Shown here piece after piece: positions 38,301 through 48,480 of a stretch of DNA of 64,000 nucleotides. Numbering within the stretch: the stretch's first letter is position 1; each line of letters begins with the position of its first letter. The position numbers and the translations under genes are program-made. The DNA is from Prevotella sp. UBA4268 (GTDB lineage Bacteria; Bacteroidota; Bacteroidia; Bacteroidales; Bacteroidaceae), in NCBI GenBank assembly GCA_002395135.1, contig DGWC01000107.1, positions 1-64,000 on the forward strand, in the 5' to 3' direction. The notes below the pieces were generated by a model. That model ran no database searches and had not been told where the DNA came from. It saw only the letters and a program-made list of their open reading frames with translations.

Positions 38301-38338
38301 AAAAAGAAATCCTCGGCAATTACCGAGGATTTCTTTTT
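38301..38338. terminator. Bidirectional terminator after malic enzyme
   Basis: AAAAAGAAATCCTCGG (38301-38316) pairs completely with CCGAGGATTTCTTTTT (38323-38338) around a 6 nt loop. T runs on both strands make it work in either direction, serving the malic enzyme gene and the convergent tRNA. Confidence 0.9.
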
Positions 38339-38343
38339 CTTCG

Positions 38344-38418
38344 TAGGGACGATCGGGCTCGAACCGATGACCTCTGCAATGTGACTGCAGCGCTCTAAAC
38401 CAACTGGGCTACGCCCCT
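38344..38418 (-). tRNA. tRNA-Val (anticodon CAC)
   Basis: The minus strand folds into a complete cloverleaf of 75 nt. The acceptor AGGGGCG pairs with CGTCCCT (one G-U), the D arm is GCCC/GAGC, the anticodon stem CTGCA/TGCAG encloses loop GTCACAT with anticodon CAC, the variable loop is AGGTC, and the T arm is ATCGG-TTCGAGC-CCGAT. The discriminator is A, and CCA is not encoded. The CAC anticodon reads GUG (Val). Confidence 0.88.
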
Positions 38419-38522
38419 ATTTTTTAATCGAATGCAAAATTACATAAATTATTTAATAGCACCAAATTCTTTTCCACTTTTTATTTAAATACACCTCATT
38501 TTTTCTTCTTTTTGCCATTTCT

Positions 38523-38554
38523 TTTGCAAAATATAAATATTATTCGTATTTTCG
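38523..38554 (+). promoter_or_regulatory. Promoter of the GH28 gene
   Basis: TTTG (38523-38526), 20 bases, TATTTTCG (38547-38554). The predicted transcript start (about 38560) lies inside the longest possible reading frame, which supports the later ATG at 38601 as the true start. Confidence 0.6.
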
Positions 38555-38600
38555 CATGCTACAAGAACAAGTTATCCACGAAATAAAACCATTCAGCCAA

Positions 38601-39992
38601 ATGAAAAAGACGGGATTTATACTATTCATATTCATGCTTGGGATGAACCTTGACCTGTTTTCCCAAACCAGCAGCAATGACGTCACCAGCCAAAAGAATC
38701 AGATTTTAGAGCATATCACGGGGGCTGAAATACCCGACCTCACTGTCAGCATCCTCAAATTGGGGGCAAAGGGAGACGGAAAAAAAGATTGCAAACCGGC
38801 TTTCGACAAAGCCATGAAAATGGCAAAGAAGAAAGGCGGCTTACATATCATTGTTCCTTCCGGAGTGTATATGCTCAACGGACCTATCCATCTGGTGAGT
38901 AATGTGTGCATTGATTTGCAAGAAGGAGCCACCCTGATGTTCTCGGACAATCCTGAATACTATCTTCCAGCAGTGAAAACAAGTTGGGAAGGGACGTTTC
39001 TTCAGAACTACAGTCCGTTCATCTATGGCTATCAGGTACATGATGTGTCGATTATTGGGAAAGGAACGGTAGACGGCAATGCAATGAATACTTTTGCCAC
39101 ATGGAGAGCCAAGCAGAAAACAGATCAGTTGCTGTCGCGCAAAATGAATCATGAGAGCATGGCGGTCAGTGAAAGGAATTTCGGAGAAGGACAGTTTCTC
39201 AGGCCCCATCTCATTCAGTTTTTCAACTGTAGCAATATCACCATGGAAGGTGTTATTATCACCAACTCCCCTTTCTGGTGTATTCACCTGCTCAAAAGCG
39301 AGAATATCATATGCAGAGGGTTGAGATATGACGCAAAACTGGTAAACAATGACGGTATCGATCCCGAATATTCACGCAACATTCTGATAGAAGACGTACA
39401 TTTCAACAACGGAGACGACAACGTGGCCATTAAAAGCGGACGAGACAACGACGGATGGGACAATACATCAACCCCCTCGGAGAACATCATTATCCGCCGC
39501 TGCCATTTCAAAGGTTTGCATGCGGTGGTAATCGGAAGTGAAATGTCGGCTGGTGTACGCAACGTGTTTATCGAAGATTGTGACTATGCAGGCTACTGCA
39601 AAAGAGCATTATACGTGAAGACGAATCCAGACCGTGGTGGATTTGTGAGAAGCATTCATGTAAACAACTGCCAGTTTGATGAGGTGGAAGACCTCTTCTA
39701 TATTACGAGCATGTATGCCGGAGAAGGTCTTGACAACAACCATTTCAGTGATGTGACAGACATATATATAAATAATGTGTCATGCAACAAGGCGCGTGCA
39801 GGCGGAATCATCCTGCAAGGCACGAAGCAAAAACCATTAAGAAACATTGTGTTCAATCATGTTGACATCAAGGAAGTGAAAAATGCGTTGAGCATGGACA
39901 ATACAGAAGACATTGTTTTTCGCAATTGCCATTTGGGCGGCAAAGCAGGTATCCCAACCCAAGCCGCTGCCAAAGACAATATTTTCAAATGA
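38601..39992 (+). CDS. GH28 polygalacturonase-like hydrolase, exported
   Basis: A 463-residue right-handed beta-helix enzyme cleaving galacturonic or rhamnogalacturonic linkages of pectin. The signal peptide is MKKTGFILFIFMLGMNLDLFSQ. GH28 features are LGAKGDGKKDCKPAF near the N-terminus, the catalytic Asp region VNNDGIDPEYSRN (about 248-260) and NNGDDNVAIKSGRD (about 271-284), VIGSEMSAGVRNV (about 311) in place of the usual GHG, and ALYVKTN in place of RIK. The exact substrate cannot be read from this. No pectin cluster surrounds it, although the GH51 and GH43 genes are elsewhere in the window. Confidence 0.88.
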   Translation: MKKTGFILFIFMLGMNLDLFSQTSSNDVTSQKNQILEHITGAEIPDLTVSILKLGAKGDGKKDCKPAFDKAMKMAKKKGGLHIIVPSGVYMLNGPIHLVSNVCIDLQEGATLMFSDNPEYYLPAVKTSWEGTFLQNYSPFIYGYQVHDVSIIGKGTVDGNAMNTFATWRAKQKTDQLLSRKMNHESMAVSERNFGEGQFLRPHLIQFFNCSNITMEGVIITNSPFWCIHLLKSENIICRGLRYDAKLVNNDGIDPEYSRNILIEDVHFNNGDDNVAIKSGRDNDGWDNTSTPSENIIIRRCHFKGLHAVVIGSEMSAGVRNVFIEDCDYAGYCKRALYVKTNPDRGGFVRSIHVNNCQFDEVEDLFYITSMYAGEGLDNNHFSDVTDIYINNVSCNKARAGGIILQGTKQKPLRNIVFNHVDIKEVKNALSMDNTEDIVFRNCHLGGKAGIPTQAAAKDNIFK

Positions 39993-40064
39993 ATCTACAA
40001 CAGTATTGTAAACAACAAATAACAACCAAACTTGATTACAATAATCAACAAATCTAATATAAAG

Positions 40065-40571
40065 ATGAAAGAAATCTATTTAGCAGGCGGCTGCTTTTGG
40101 GGAACAGAACATTTCTTCAAGCAGATTCAAGGAGTGATGAAGACAGAGGTGGGATTCGCAAACGGCAACACGCAGAATCCTACATACAAGGAAGTTTATA
40201 CCGACACGACGGGATTTGCAGAAACGGTGCATATTGATTACGATGAGAATGTGGTCAGTCTTGAATTTCTTCTCAATATGTTTTTCGTTGCCATCGACCC
40301 GACCAGTCTGAACAAACAAGGACACGACGAAGGCACCCGCTATCGCACTGGCATCTATTATAGTGACGAATCACAGTTGGATGCCATTAGAAAAGTTATG
40401 AGCGAACAACAGGAGAAATATGAGAAACCTATCGTTGTTGAAGTGGAACCATTGAAAAACTTCTACCCTGCCGATGAGTATCACCAAGACTATCTCGACA
40501 AGAATCCCAATGGTTACTGCCATCTGCCACTTGAACTGTTTGAATATGCAAGGAAAGCAAAGATGAAATGA
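40065..40571 (+). CDS. msrA: Peptide methionine sulfoxide reductase A
   Basis: A 168-residue repair enzyme reducing the S-epimer of methionine sulfoxide. The active-site [11 protein letters not shown] has the catalytic Cys at residue 10. Other family motifs are [43 protein letters not shown] and DEYHQDYL. Start ATG 40065 is chosen; the open frame 11 codons upstream has no homology. No MsrB domain is fused. It ends at a bidirectional hairpin. Confidence 0.95.
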   Translation: MKEIYLAGGCFWGTEHFFKQIQGVMKTEVGFANGNTQNPTYKEVYTDTTGFAETVHIDYDENVVSLEFLLNMFFVAIDPTSLNKQGHDEGTRYRTGIYYSDESQLDAIRKVMSEQQEKYEKPIVVEVEPLKNFYPADEYHQDYLDKNPNGYCHLPLELFEYARKAKMK

Positions 40572-40623
40572 AACGCGGCTAAGCACCTGTCGCTACCTAT
40601 ACACTGACCACCTATATATAAAA

Positions 40624-40664
40624 AGGTGAAGATACAATCAGAAAGAGAATTTGTATCTTCACCT
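40624..40664. terminator. Bidirectional terminator between msrA and the peptide transporter
   Basis: AGGTGAAGATACAA (40624-40637) pairs perfectly with TTGTATCTTCACCT (40651-40664), loop 13 nt. On the minus strand TTTTTATATA follows the stem, a good tail for the transporter transcript; on the plus strand ATTATTCTG follows. Confidence 0.8.
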
Positions 40665-40706
40665 ATTATTCTGTACATCACCACTCAGTGATGCAGTATT
40701 ACATTA

Positions 40707-42233
40707 TTATGCCACCTTTTCCAGACGCTTCATCATAGCAAACATGAAGATGGCCGAAAGGATGCAAAGCACGGCAAACACAGCCCATACGATCCAGAGT
40801 TTCAGACCGCCCCAAAGCAATCCGCCTACCATGACAAGTTGGTTTCCAATGGCTGTGGCCACAAACCAACCACCCATCATCATACCTTTGTACTTAGGAG
40901 GAGCCACTTTAGATACGAAAGAAATGCCCATCGGAGAAAGCAGAAGTTCGCCAAAGGTCAGCACCAGGTAAGTGGTGATGAGCCAGTAAGGAGACACAAA
41001 CATACCTGCCTCGCCCATGGCTTTCTGCTCATCTGGAGATGGAAGACTGCGCGAAGCATACATCATCAAGCAGAATGCGGCAGCAGCAACAATCATTCCG
41101 TACGCAATCTTACGAGGTGCTGAAGGCTCTTTACCCTTGGCAGCGAGCGAACCAAATATGGCCATGCTCACCGGCGTGAGAGCAACCACATAGAAGGGGT
41201 TGAACTGCTGGAAAATAGGAGCAGAGATATCGACACTGCCTGTAGCCTGCGAATACTTATAAACCAGCACGCCCAATGCTGCCAATATCACAAGAGCGGA
41301 AATGCCTTTGCCCTTTGCAGTCTTACTCTGGAAGAGTGAGAACAAGGCATATACAATGAAGATGACCATCACAAGATTGATAACATCAAAGGGCATCGTG
41401 TGCACACCTTCAGCCGACTTTTCAGTAAACTCGTTGGCGAAATAGGTGAGCGACAGTCCGTTCTGATGAAATGCCATCCAGAAGAAGATAACCACTGCAA
41501 AGACAAGGCAGAGAGCCACGATGCGCTCTTTGGTCTCTTCTTTGGTGAGTTCCGGCTCGTTCGATGCAGCCACATTGGCTTTCTTGTCGCCTTTCTTGCC
41601 ACCTTCTGTATGACGGAACGTGCTGCGGAATGCGTAGTAGATAGCGATGGAGAGGATAAGAGAAGCACATGCCACGGCAAAAGCGAAGTGATAAGCCTCG
41701 CCGTCCTGTGTATAACCAAGCGATGTCTTTGCCCATTCAGAAATCTTGATGGCTGCTGTCGGAGCAAACAAGGCACCAATGTTGATTGCCATGTAGAAGA
41801 TAGAGAACCCAGAGTCGCGCTTGTCGGCATATTTCGGGTCGTCATACAGATTACCCACCATTACCTGGAGATTGCCTTTGAACAGTCCTGTTCCGAAACT
41901 GATGAAGAAAAGCGCTGCCAGCATGCAGCACATAGCCATTACACCTCCGCCAAGAGGGATAGACAGGAACAGGTAACCGAAAAACATGATGATGATACCT
42001 GCTGTCACCATCTTACCGAATCCGAACTTGTCGGCCAGAATACCACCGATGAGAGGCAAGAAATACACCATCATCAGGAATGAACTGTAGATAACTCCTG
42101 CCGTTCCGGGTGTCAGTCCGAAATTGGCACGAAGAAACAATGCAAACACGGCTATCATTGTGTAATAGCCGAAGCGCTCACCAGTGTTGGCAAGTGCCAG
42201 AGCAAATAGACCTTTAGGTTGTCCTTCAAACAT
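40707..42233 (-). CDS. POT-family proton-coupled peptide transporter
   Basis: A 508-residue MFS transporter of the PTR2/POT family with about 14 membrane helices, importing di- and tripeptides with protons. The N-terminal family motif ExxERFxYY is present as NTGERFGYYTM (residues 17-27). GGILADKFGFGKMV and FYMAINIGALFAPT also match POT helices 2-5. Asp/Glu/Lys-rich loops occur around residues 210-230. It is 36 bp downstream of the beta-barrel gene and may be in the same operon. Uptake of peptides fits asaccharolytic-leaning Prevotellaceae. Confidence 0.92.
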   Translation of the reverse strand: MFEGQPKGLFALALANTGERFGYYTMIAVFALFLRANFGLTPGTAGVIYSSFLMMVYFLPLIGGILADKFGFGKMVTAGIIIMFFGYLFLSIPLGGGVMAMCCMLAALFFISFGTGLFKGNLQVMVGNLYDDPKYADKRDSGFSIFYMAINIGALFAPTAAIKISEWAKTSLGYTQDGEAYHFAFAVACASLILSIAIYYAFRSTFRHTEGGKKGDKKANVAASNEPELTKEETKERIVALCLVFAVVIFFWMAFHQNGLSLTYFANEFTEKSAEGVHTMPFDVINLVMVIFIVYALFSLFQSKTAKGKGISALVILAALGVLVYKYSQATGSVDISAPIFQQFNPFYVVALTPVSMAIFGSLAAKGKEPSAPRKIAYGMIVAAAAFCLMMYASRSLPSPDEQKAMGEAGMFVSPYWLITTYLVLTFGELLLSPMGISFVSKVAPPKYKGMMMGGWFVATAIGNQLVMVGGLLWGGLKLWIVWAVFAVLCILSAIFMFAMMKRLEKVA

Positions 42234-42269
42234 AATTGATGATTTTTTAAGTTAGTATTAAATGATTTT

Positions 42270-43016
42270 TTATTCTTTCTTTGTTCTCTTGATGTCGAAA
42301 AGGTATGACAGTTTCACCACGATATTGCTGAAATTCGACCTTCCGAACACGTCACGTTTTGAATCCTTATAGATATTGCCAAGTCCGTAATAATAGCGTG
42401 CCTCTAACAGGAAATGACCTACCTTAGGATGCGAATACTCCATTCCCACGCCTGCGGCTATACCATAGTCGAGTTTGTTGGCAATGGTCATCGTGTCTTG
42501 ATCCATCCTTATGTTGACGCGGTCACGACTGTTCGGCTTCTTTAAATCAAAGTTATACTTCGGCTTATCCGACAGATAATAGCCCAACTGCGGACCAGCC
42601 TGGAAAAAGAAATTCATTCCTTTCCGCTCTTTTCCCCATGCCAGGTGCGCCATGACGGGCATCTGGAAATAGTTCATTGTGCGCTGATACTTTTCAGGCC
42701 GTTCTGTCAACTCGTTGATTACCGGCTGGTCATTCCTGTCAAGAATATCTTCTTTCCATCCAATCTGCGAATAATTCAGTTCGGCATACACGGAACAAAT
42801 GGTATTGAAATACTTTTCGCATACATAGCGAATGGAAAGACCACCCGTCATACCACCGTGCAGGGTCTGGTTGACCTTAGGAACGAAAGCCACATTACTC
42901 AATACATAGCCTCCATTAAAACCTACGCTCAAGTCGTCACGATGCTCACCTACTTGCGCACAGACGGGCATGCCAAGAAAAAAGATGAAGAATAAGAACT
43001 GTACAATTCTTTTCAT
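42270..43016 (-). CDS. PorT-like outer-membrane beta-barrel protein
   Basis: A 248-residue exported protein. A signal peptide (MKRIVQFLFFIFFLGMPVCAQ) is followed by alternating strands of a small barrel: DLSVGFNGGYVLSNV, GGMTGGLSIRYV, FFFQAGPQLGYYLSD, LDYGIAAGVGMEYSHPKVG and FLLEARYYYGLGNIY. This is the OMP_b-brl_2/PorT-type fold, with no known activity. Start ATG 43016 lies 5 bp after the LysM gene stop, so the two are translated together. The C-terminus FDIKRTKKE is not aromatic, which is unusual for a Bam substrate. Confidence 0.85.
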   Translation of the reverse strand: MKRIVQFLFFIFFLGMPVCAQVGEHRDDLSVGFNGGYVLSNVAFVPKVNQTLHGGMTGGLSIRYVCEKYFNTICSVYAELNYSQIGWKEDILDRNDQPVINELTERPEKYQRTMNYFQMPVMAHLAWGKERKGMNFFFQAGPQLGYYLSDKPKYNFDLKKPNSRDRVNIRMDQDTMTIANKLDYGIAAGVGMEYSHPKVGHFLLEARYYYGLGNIYKDSKRDVFGRSNFSNIVVKLSYLFDIKRTKKE

Positions 43017-43021
43017 GGCAA

Positions 43022-44371
43022 TCAATAGACAATGGTTGAGATGGATTTATTGCGGTTGTAGTGCACCAGCATGAACTGGCGGTTTTGCATTCCCCCACTC
43101 TTTCCGGTCTTCATGAATCTCAACTGGGTTTGCAATGCTGTCTTGTCGCTCACTTCTCCTGTGAAGTTCTTGCCTTGTTTGTGCAGGCCTTTCAGGAAGA
43201 ACATGGCGTGGTCGTAGCCCGTGATGCCGAAACGCGGAATGGCATTCATCATGCTTGCACCGAAATTGTTGCGGTATCTCGTCTCAAAATCCTGGGTCTT
43301 GCCCGACAGCGTGTTATAATAATAATAGGTGGGAACGTAGGTATCGTATTTGTGATAGCGCTGTGCATGCGCATATTCATACATCAGCCATTCGTTATAT
43401 CCGAAAAGCGACACTTTGACACCGCTGTTCGAACTGGTCAGCACATCCAGTTTGGCAAACGTGGCCGTCAGTTCCGGCGACCTGCCCGTATTGAGAATCA
43501 CCATGTTGGGCTTGTCGAGTGCAAACGATTTGGCAAACGCCTCGTCGCTGCTGTTCAGGTTTGTGATGTTATACTTGATGCCTTTTTCATCAAGTTGTTT
43601 GCGCAGCCCGAATGTAAACATGCCTTTGTTGCTTGTCCTGTCATTACAGTCGATGATCACAACATGATAATTCTGGAAACGACTGAGGAACGCATTGATG
43701 GCATCTTCATTCAGCGCCTCGGGAGTTTGGTACACCTGATAGATGTTTTCATTCTTTTCCACATGGTTTCCATTGATGGAAAACGGCACCACAAGTTTGA
43801 TTTTGTTTGCCTTAACAAATTGTGACAAGGCATCCATCTGCTTGGTATAGAGCGGGCCAAATATAATATCAAGTTTGTCGGCACCTTTTTCTGCCAGCGT
43901 CTGGCTGATATCTGCGTCGATATTCACGTTCCACGCATGAATGTCTATCGAGATACCGTCTTTCTTCAGTTCTTCACAAGCCATCAGAATACCACGGTAA
44001 TACTCCACCATACGTCTGCCGTCGCCATCAACATCATGCAGCGGAAGCATCACTCCCACCCTGATTGCACGGTTGCGCACGTCGCTATAGTCAACAGCGG
44101 GCTTAGGCTGCACCGTCTGAACAGGCTTTTTCACTTCCGGATAAGGAATGAAAATATAGTCACCTTTCTTGAGTTTATAGTCGGGCACATTCATTTCCGG
44201 GTTAGCCTTGCGCAACTCCTCCTCAGTGATGCCGTACTCTTTTGCAATGCCATAGATGGTCTCTTTCTTCTTCACTTTGTGCATCTCTTTCCATGTTTTT
44301 GTCTGTGCAGACAATCCTGTTCCCATTGAAAGCATGAGAAGCACAAGCATATATCTTAAAAAAACACGCAT
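43022..44371 (-). CDS. LysM protein with type I periplasmic-binding domain
   Basis: A 449-residue secreted protein with a signal peptide (MRVFLRYMLVLLMLSMGTGLSAQ). One LysM repeat follows, binding peptidoglycan (HKVKKKETIYGIAKEYGITEEEL...LKKGDYIFIP, about 31-77). The rest (about 100-440) resembles the periplasmic-binding fold type I of amino-acid receptors: RVGVMLPLHDVDGDG, DIIFGPLYTKQMDAL, KLVVPFSINGNHVEKN. It probably sits on the wall and binds a small ligand or acts as a scaffold; no transporter genes accompany it. The frame continues upstream past 44371, but the promoter at 44400-44431 fixes the start. Confidence 0.85.
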   Translation of the reverse strand: MRVFLRYMLVLLMLSMGTGLSAQTKTWKEMHKVKKKETIYGIAKEYGITEEELRKANPEMNVPDYKLKKGDYIFIPYPEVKKPVQTVQPKPAVDYSDVRNRAIRVGVMLPLHDVDGDGRRMVEYYRGILMACEELKKDGISIDIHAWNVNIDADISQTLAEKGADKLDIIFGPLYTKQMDALSQFVKANKIKLVVPFSINGNHVEKNENIYQVYQTPEALNEDAINAFLSRFQNYHVVIIDCNDRTSNKGMFTFGLRKQLDEKGIKYNITNLNSSDEAFAKSFALDKPNMVILNTGRSPELTATFAKLDVLTSSNSGVKVSLFGYNEWLMYEYAHAQRYHKYDTYVPTYYYYNTLSGKTQDFETRYRNNFGASMMNAIPRFGITGYDHAMFFLKGLHKQGKNFTGEVSDKTALQTQLRFMKTGKSGGMQNRQFMLVHYNRNKSISTIVY

Positions 44372-44399
44372 AATCCGTTTTATTTTATAATTAACGGTG

Positions 44400-44431
44400 C
44401 AAAAATACAAAAAAATAAGTATCTTTGCAAA
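44400..44431 (-). promoter_or_regulatory. Promoter of the LysM operon, abutting a divergent promoter
   Basis: On the minus strand TTTG (44431-44428), 20 bases, TATTTTTG (44407-44400). On the plus strand TATCTTTG at 44420-44427 is the likely -7 element of the T9SS cargo gene, lying between the two minus-strand boxes. The two promoters therefore overlap and cannot both be occupied at once. Confidence 0.65.
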
Positions 44432-44458
44432 ATACTTTGCAATAATATAACTCAGAAA

Positions 44459-45175
44459 ATGAAAATAAACAAAATATTCTTGCTTTGGGTGGCACTTTTG
44501 CCTTTTCATCATGCAATAGCAGATGAAACACCATCCATTAGTCCTACTGCCGTCTTCATCAAAAGCGACGGAACGGAAGAAGAGAGCACAAAATATTCGG
44601 GCAACGCACCGTTGCGGGCTGTGTTCAGTGCCAATCCTTCTAATATTGGCGCATATACTGCTGCTTACGAATGGCGATTCTCCTTGGGCACAGAGGATAC
44701 TCCTTATCTGGTAAGACATGAAGAGAACACGGAGTATACCTTCAACAAGGCAGGAACCCATAAGATTGAACTCTATGCCACATTCATTTCGGGCAAAGAC
44801 ACCATCCGATTCACCGAGGAATATTGGGCTGAAAACACACCGATTAGTGTCACCATCAACGAGAGCATTCTGGAAATGCCGAATGCGTTCTCACCCAATG
44901 GCGACTCACGAAACGAGGTCTACAAGGCCAAGAAGTATCAGAGCCTGGTTGAGTTTCATGCTTACATCTTCAACAGATGGGGTCAGAAACTCTTCGAATG
45001 GGACAATCCGGCAGAAGGATGGAACGGTAAATACAAAGGACAGGATGTAAAACAGGGTGTCTACTATGTGTTAGTCAAGGCAAAAGGTGCCGACGGACGT
45101 GTGTATAATATACGTAAAGACGTGAATTTGCTCAGAGGATATACAGAAACAGGACGAAGCGAGAATAATTATTGA
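44459..45175 (+). CDS. T9SS type-B cargo protein
   Basis: A 238-residue exported protein with a signal peptide (about 1-21). A PKD-like region (about 30-125, [41 protein letters not shown]) is followed by a gliding-motility-associated C-terminal domain: [69 protein letters not shown] (about 140-227). That domain is the type-B signal for export through the type IX system. The cargo part is very small, so it may be a structural or adhesin-like surface piece. It ends one base before uvrA. Confidence 0.88.
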   Translation: MKINKIFLLWVALLPFHHAIADETPSISPTAVFIKSDGTEEESTKYSGNAPLRAVFSANPSNIGAYTAAYEWRFSLGTEDTPYLVRHEENTEYTFNKAGTHKIELYATFISGKDTIRFTEEYWAENTPISVTINESILEMPNAFSPNGDSRNEVYKAKKYQSLVEFHAYIFNRWGQKLFEWDNPAEGWNGKYKGQDVKQGVYYVLVKAKGADGRVYNIRKDVNLLRGYTETGRSENNY

Positions 45176-45176
45176 T

Positions 45177-48002
45177 ATGAAACGAGAAGACAGTAAGATC
45201 AATGTATGGGGTGCACGCGTACATAATCTTAAGAATATAGATGTCGTCATTCCGCGCAATTCGCTCACCGTTATCACCGGACTGAGCGGTTCCGGCAAGT
45301 CGTCGCTGGCTTTCGACACCATTTTTGCCGAAGGACAGCGGCGCTATATTGAGACTTTCTCTGCCTATGCCCGCAATTTTCTCGGCGGCATGCAGCGTCC
45401 CGACGTGGACAAAATCACCGGCCTCAGTCCTGTTATCAGCATCGAACAGAAGACAACAAACAAGAATCCGCGCTCAACAGTGGGAACCACCACCGAAGTA
45501 TACGACTATTTGCGCCTGCTTTTTGCACGTGCCGGCACCGCATATAGTTATATGACCGGTGAGAAAATGGTGAAATACACCGAGGAAAAGGTGGTGGAAA
45601 TGATACATACCGACTATCAAGACCAAAAAATATTCATCCTCGCCCCTTTGGTAAGGAACCGAAAGGGTCATTATCGCGAACTTTTTGAGAGCATGCGGCG
45701 TAAAGGCTATCTCTATATTCGCATCGACGGTGAAGTGAAAGAGATAGAAAGAGGCATGAAGGTGGACCGATACAAGAACCATAACATTGAAGTTGTCATA
45801 GATAAACTAAAGGTTCAGCAGAAAGATGATAACCGCCTGAAAAAGAGCGTTAACATTGCCATGAAGCAAGGCGACGGGTTAATCATGATACTTCGTCAGG
45901 AAAATATGGAGGCAAAGTATTACAGTCGCAGGCTGATGTGCCCCACCACAGGAATCTCCTATGGCGATCCGGCTCCCAACAAGTTCTCTTTCAACTCCCC
46001 AGAAGGTGCATGTCCGCATTGCAAAGGTCTTGGTTACATCAACGAAATAGACCTGAACAAGGTGATTCCCAACCGCAGCATGTCCATCCACGATGGTGCT
46101 ATTGTGCCATTAGGCAAGTATAAGAACCAGATGATATTCTGGCAAATCAACGCCATTCTACAGAAATACGAACTCAATTTGAAGACCGCGGTAGAGGATA
46201 TCCCCGAAGAAGCATTGCGAGAAATACTCTATGGCTCGCTCGAAAGTGTGAGAATCGACAAGGAACTGGTGCATACCAGCAGCGACTACTTCGTTCAGTT
46301 CGACGGAATCATCAAATATTTGCGCAATGTGATGGAGAATGACGACAGTGCAAGCGGTCAGAAATGGGCCGATCAGTTCCTTGAAACAGCCCAATGTCCC
46401 GAATGTCACGGCCAGCGACTTAATCGCGAGTCCCTCTCCTATCGCATTTGGGAGAAGAACATCTCCGATCTGGCGCAGATGGACCTGATGGAACTTCGCG
46501 ATTGGCTACAGCAGGTGGAAGCGCACATGGAGCCGCAACAGCAGAAAATAGCAGAGGAGATCATCAAAGAGATCATCACCCGACTGAATTTCATGCTGGA
46601 AGTGGGACTCGATTACCTGGCTCTCGACCGCCAATCGGCATCTCTCTCTGGTGGAGAAAGCCAGCGAATCAGACTGGCAACGCAGATCGGGTCGCAATTA
46701 GTTAACGTTCTCTACATCCTCGACGAACCCAGCATTGGCCTTCACCAGCGAGACAACGCACGACTGATTGCTTCTCTGAAGGAATTGCGCGACATCGGCA
46801 ACACCGTTATCGTAGTAGAACACGACAAGGACATGATGCTGAATGCCGACTATGTCATCGATATCGGCCCTAAAGCAGGAAGAAAAGGCGGTCAAGTGGT
46901 ATTCCAGGGCTCACCGAAAGACATGATGGAGGCTCACACCATTACTTCGCAATACCTCAACGGCGAACTATCCATTGACATACCGGCAATGAGAAGGCCC
47001 GGCAATGGCAAGTACCTCACCATCAAAGGGGCCAGAGGAAACAATCTGAAAAACGTTGACGTTACCTTCCCGCTCGGAAAACTCATTCTGGTAACGGGCG
47101 TGAGCGGCTCCGGGAAATCCACTTTGGTGAACGAAACCTTGCAACCCATACTGAGCCAGCATTTCTATCGGTCACTGAAAAAGCCCATGCCCTACGACAG
47201 TATCGAGGGTTTGGAGAACATCGACAAGGTGGTGAACGTTGATCAAACACCATTAGGCCGCACACCACGTTCCAATCCGGCCACCTATACCGGTGTTTTC
47301 AGCGACATACGCTCACTTTTTGTCAACCTCCCGGAAGCAAAGATACGCGGATACAAGCCCGGACGCTTCTCGTTTAATGTGAAAGGAGGGCGCTGCGAAG
47401 AGTGTGGCGGCAACGGATATAAAACCATTGAGATGAATTTCCTGCCAGACGTGATGGTGCCGTGCGAGGTTTGCCATGGCAAACGCTACAACCGTGAGAC
47501 GCTGGAAGTGCGCTACAAGGGAAAGAGCATTGCCGATGTACTCGACATGACCATCAACCAGGCTGTGGAATTCTTCGAGAATGTGCCCGACATTCTGCGG
47601 AAAATCAAAACGATTCAGGATGTGGGACTCGGCTATATCAAACTGGGACAGCCCTCTACAACACTCTCCGGCGGTGAGAGCCAGCGTGTGAAACTGGCCA
47701 CAGAACTCAGTAAAAAAGACACGGGAAAGACTCTTTACATACTCGATGAACCCACAACGGGCCTCCATTTCGAGGATATTCGCATCCTGATGGATGTTCT
47801 TCAGCGACTGGTAAACCGTGGAAACACGGTAATAATCATTGAGCACAACCTCGATGTCATCAAACTGGCCGACCATATCATCGACATGGGACCGGAAGGT
47901 GGCAGGAAAGGCGGTCAGGTTCTTGTCACAGGAACGCCTGAGGAAGTGGTCAAGAGCGGCATCGGCTACACCGCAAAGTTCCTGAAAGATGAACTTCAAT
48001 GA
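45177..48002 (+). CDS. uvrA: Excinuclease ABC subunit A
   Basis: A 941-residue DNA damage sensor of nucleotide excision repair. Seen are Walker [13 protein letters not shown] (about 31-42), a first zinc module (CPHCKGLGY and CPECHGQR), [17 protein letters not shown] with Walker [13 protein letters not shown], then the second half with [13 protein letters not shown], zinc module CEECGGNGY...[10 protein letters not shown] and [16 protein letters not shown] with [12 protein letters not shown]. Length is standard. Co-transcribed with the T9SS cargo gene, from which it is one base away. Confidence 0.97.
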   Translation: MKREDSKINVWGARVHNLKNIDVVIPRNSLTVITGLSGSGKSSLAFDTIFAEGQRRYIETFSAYARNFLGGMQRPDVDKITGLSPVISIEQKTTNKNPRSTVGTTTEVYDYLRLLFARAGTAYSYMTGEKMVKYTEEKVVEMIHTDYQDQKIFILAPLVRNRKGHYRELFESMRRKGYLYIRIDGEVKEIERGMKVDRYKNHNIEVVIDKLKVQQKDDNRLKKSVNIAMKQGDGLIMILRQENMEAKYYSRRLMCPTTGISYGDPAPNKFSFNSPEGACPHCKGLGYINEIDLNKVIPNRSMSIHDGAIVPLGKYKNQMIFWQINAILQKYELNLKTAVEDIPEEALREILYGSLESVRIDKELVHTSSDYFVQFDGIIKYLRNVMENDDSASGQKWADQFLETAQCPECHGQRLNRESLSYRIWEKNISDLAQMDLMELRDWLQQVEAHMEPQQQKIAEEIIKEIITRLNFMLEVGLDYLALDRQSASLSGGESQRIRLATQIGSQLVNVLYILDEPSIGLHQRDNARLIASLKELRDIGNTVIVVEHDKDMMLNADYVIDIGPKAGRKGGQVVFQGSPKDMMEAHTITSQYLNGELSIDIPAMRRPGNGKYLTIKGARGNNLKNVDVTFPLGKLILVTGVSGSGKSTLVNETLQPILSQHFYRSLKKPMPYDSIEGLENIDKVVNVDQTPLGRTPRSNPATYTGVFSDIRSLFVNLPEAKIRGYKPGRFSFNVKGGRCEECGGNGYKTIEMNFLPDVMVPCEVCHGKRYNRETLEVRYKGKSIADVLDMTINQAVEFFENVPDILRKIKTIQDVGLGYIKLGQPSTTLSGGESQRVKLATELSKKDTGKTLYILDEPTTGLHFEDIRILMDVLQRLVNRGNTVIIIEHNLDVIKLADHIIDMGPEGGRKGGQVLVTGTPEEVVKSGIGYTAKFLKDELQ

Positions 48003-48064
48003 TGCGTGGTGCATGATGTTTAGCGACATCTTTGCCATTATTTATGCGATAAGTCAATTTGATG

Positions 48065-48480
48065 AAAACCGCGGAACCGAGCGATGCTTGGGCATGAGAT
48101 TGTCATGGAATATCCGAATTTTGGGCTCTCATACAGGCGATATTTGTCATGGACGATTGATTGGGCACTAAATGCGCGAGTTTTGGAACACTTTCCTTAA
48201 CTTATTGATTAACCATTAAATACAGAGAAAGAAAGTTTTTCTCTAACGAAGAAATCAGATATTTGATGCTAATACCTATGCTTTTGGGTTGCAAAAGCAT
48301 AGGTTTTGAGGTGCAAAACCATAGTTTTTGAGATGTAAAACCTATGTTTTTGAAGGGTAAAAGCATAGGTTTTGCGAGTCGAAACGGTCGTCTCGGTAAT
48401 GATTCTTTACGTTTTTTCGTTTTCAACGCTTATTTTCTCCAAAATCCGTTTCTATTTTGAAGAAAACCGGCTACATCATT
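48065..48480 (+). repeat. Dispersed ~430 bp repeat, copy 2
   Basis: This matches 16975-17410 in the same orientation and again starts just after a gene's stop (uvrA). Five units lie at 48274-48295, 48296-48318, 48319-48340, 48341-48361 and 48362-48384. Unit lengths (22, 23, 22, 21, 23) nearly equal copy 1 (23, 23, 22, 21, 23). The first two units form a hairpin, ACCTATGCTTTT against AAAAGCATAGGT. Apart from this and a terminator, 48003-48640 contains no gene I can support. Confidence 0.75.
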
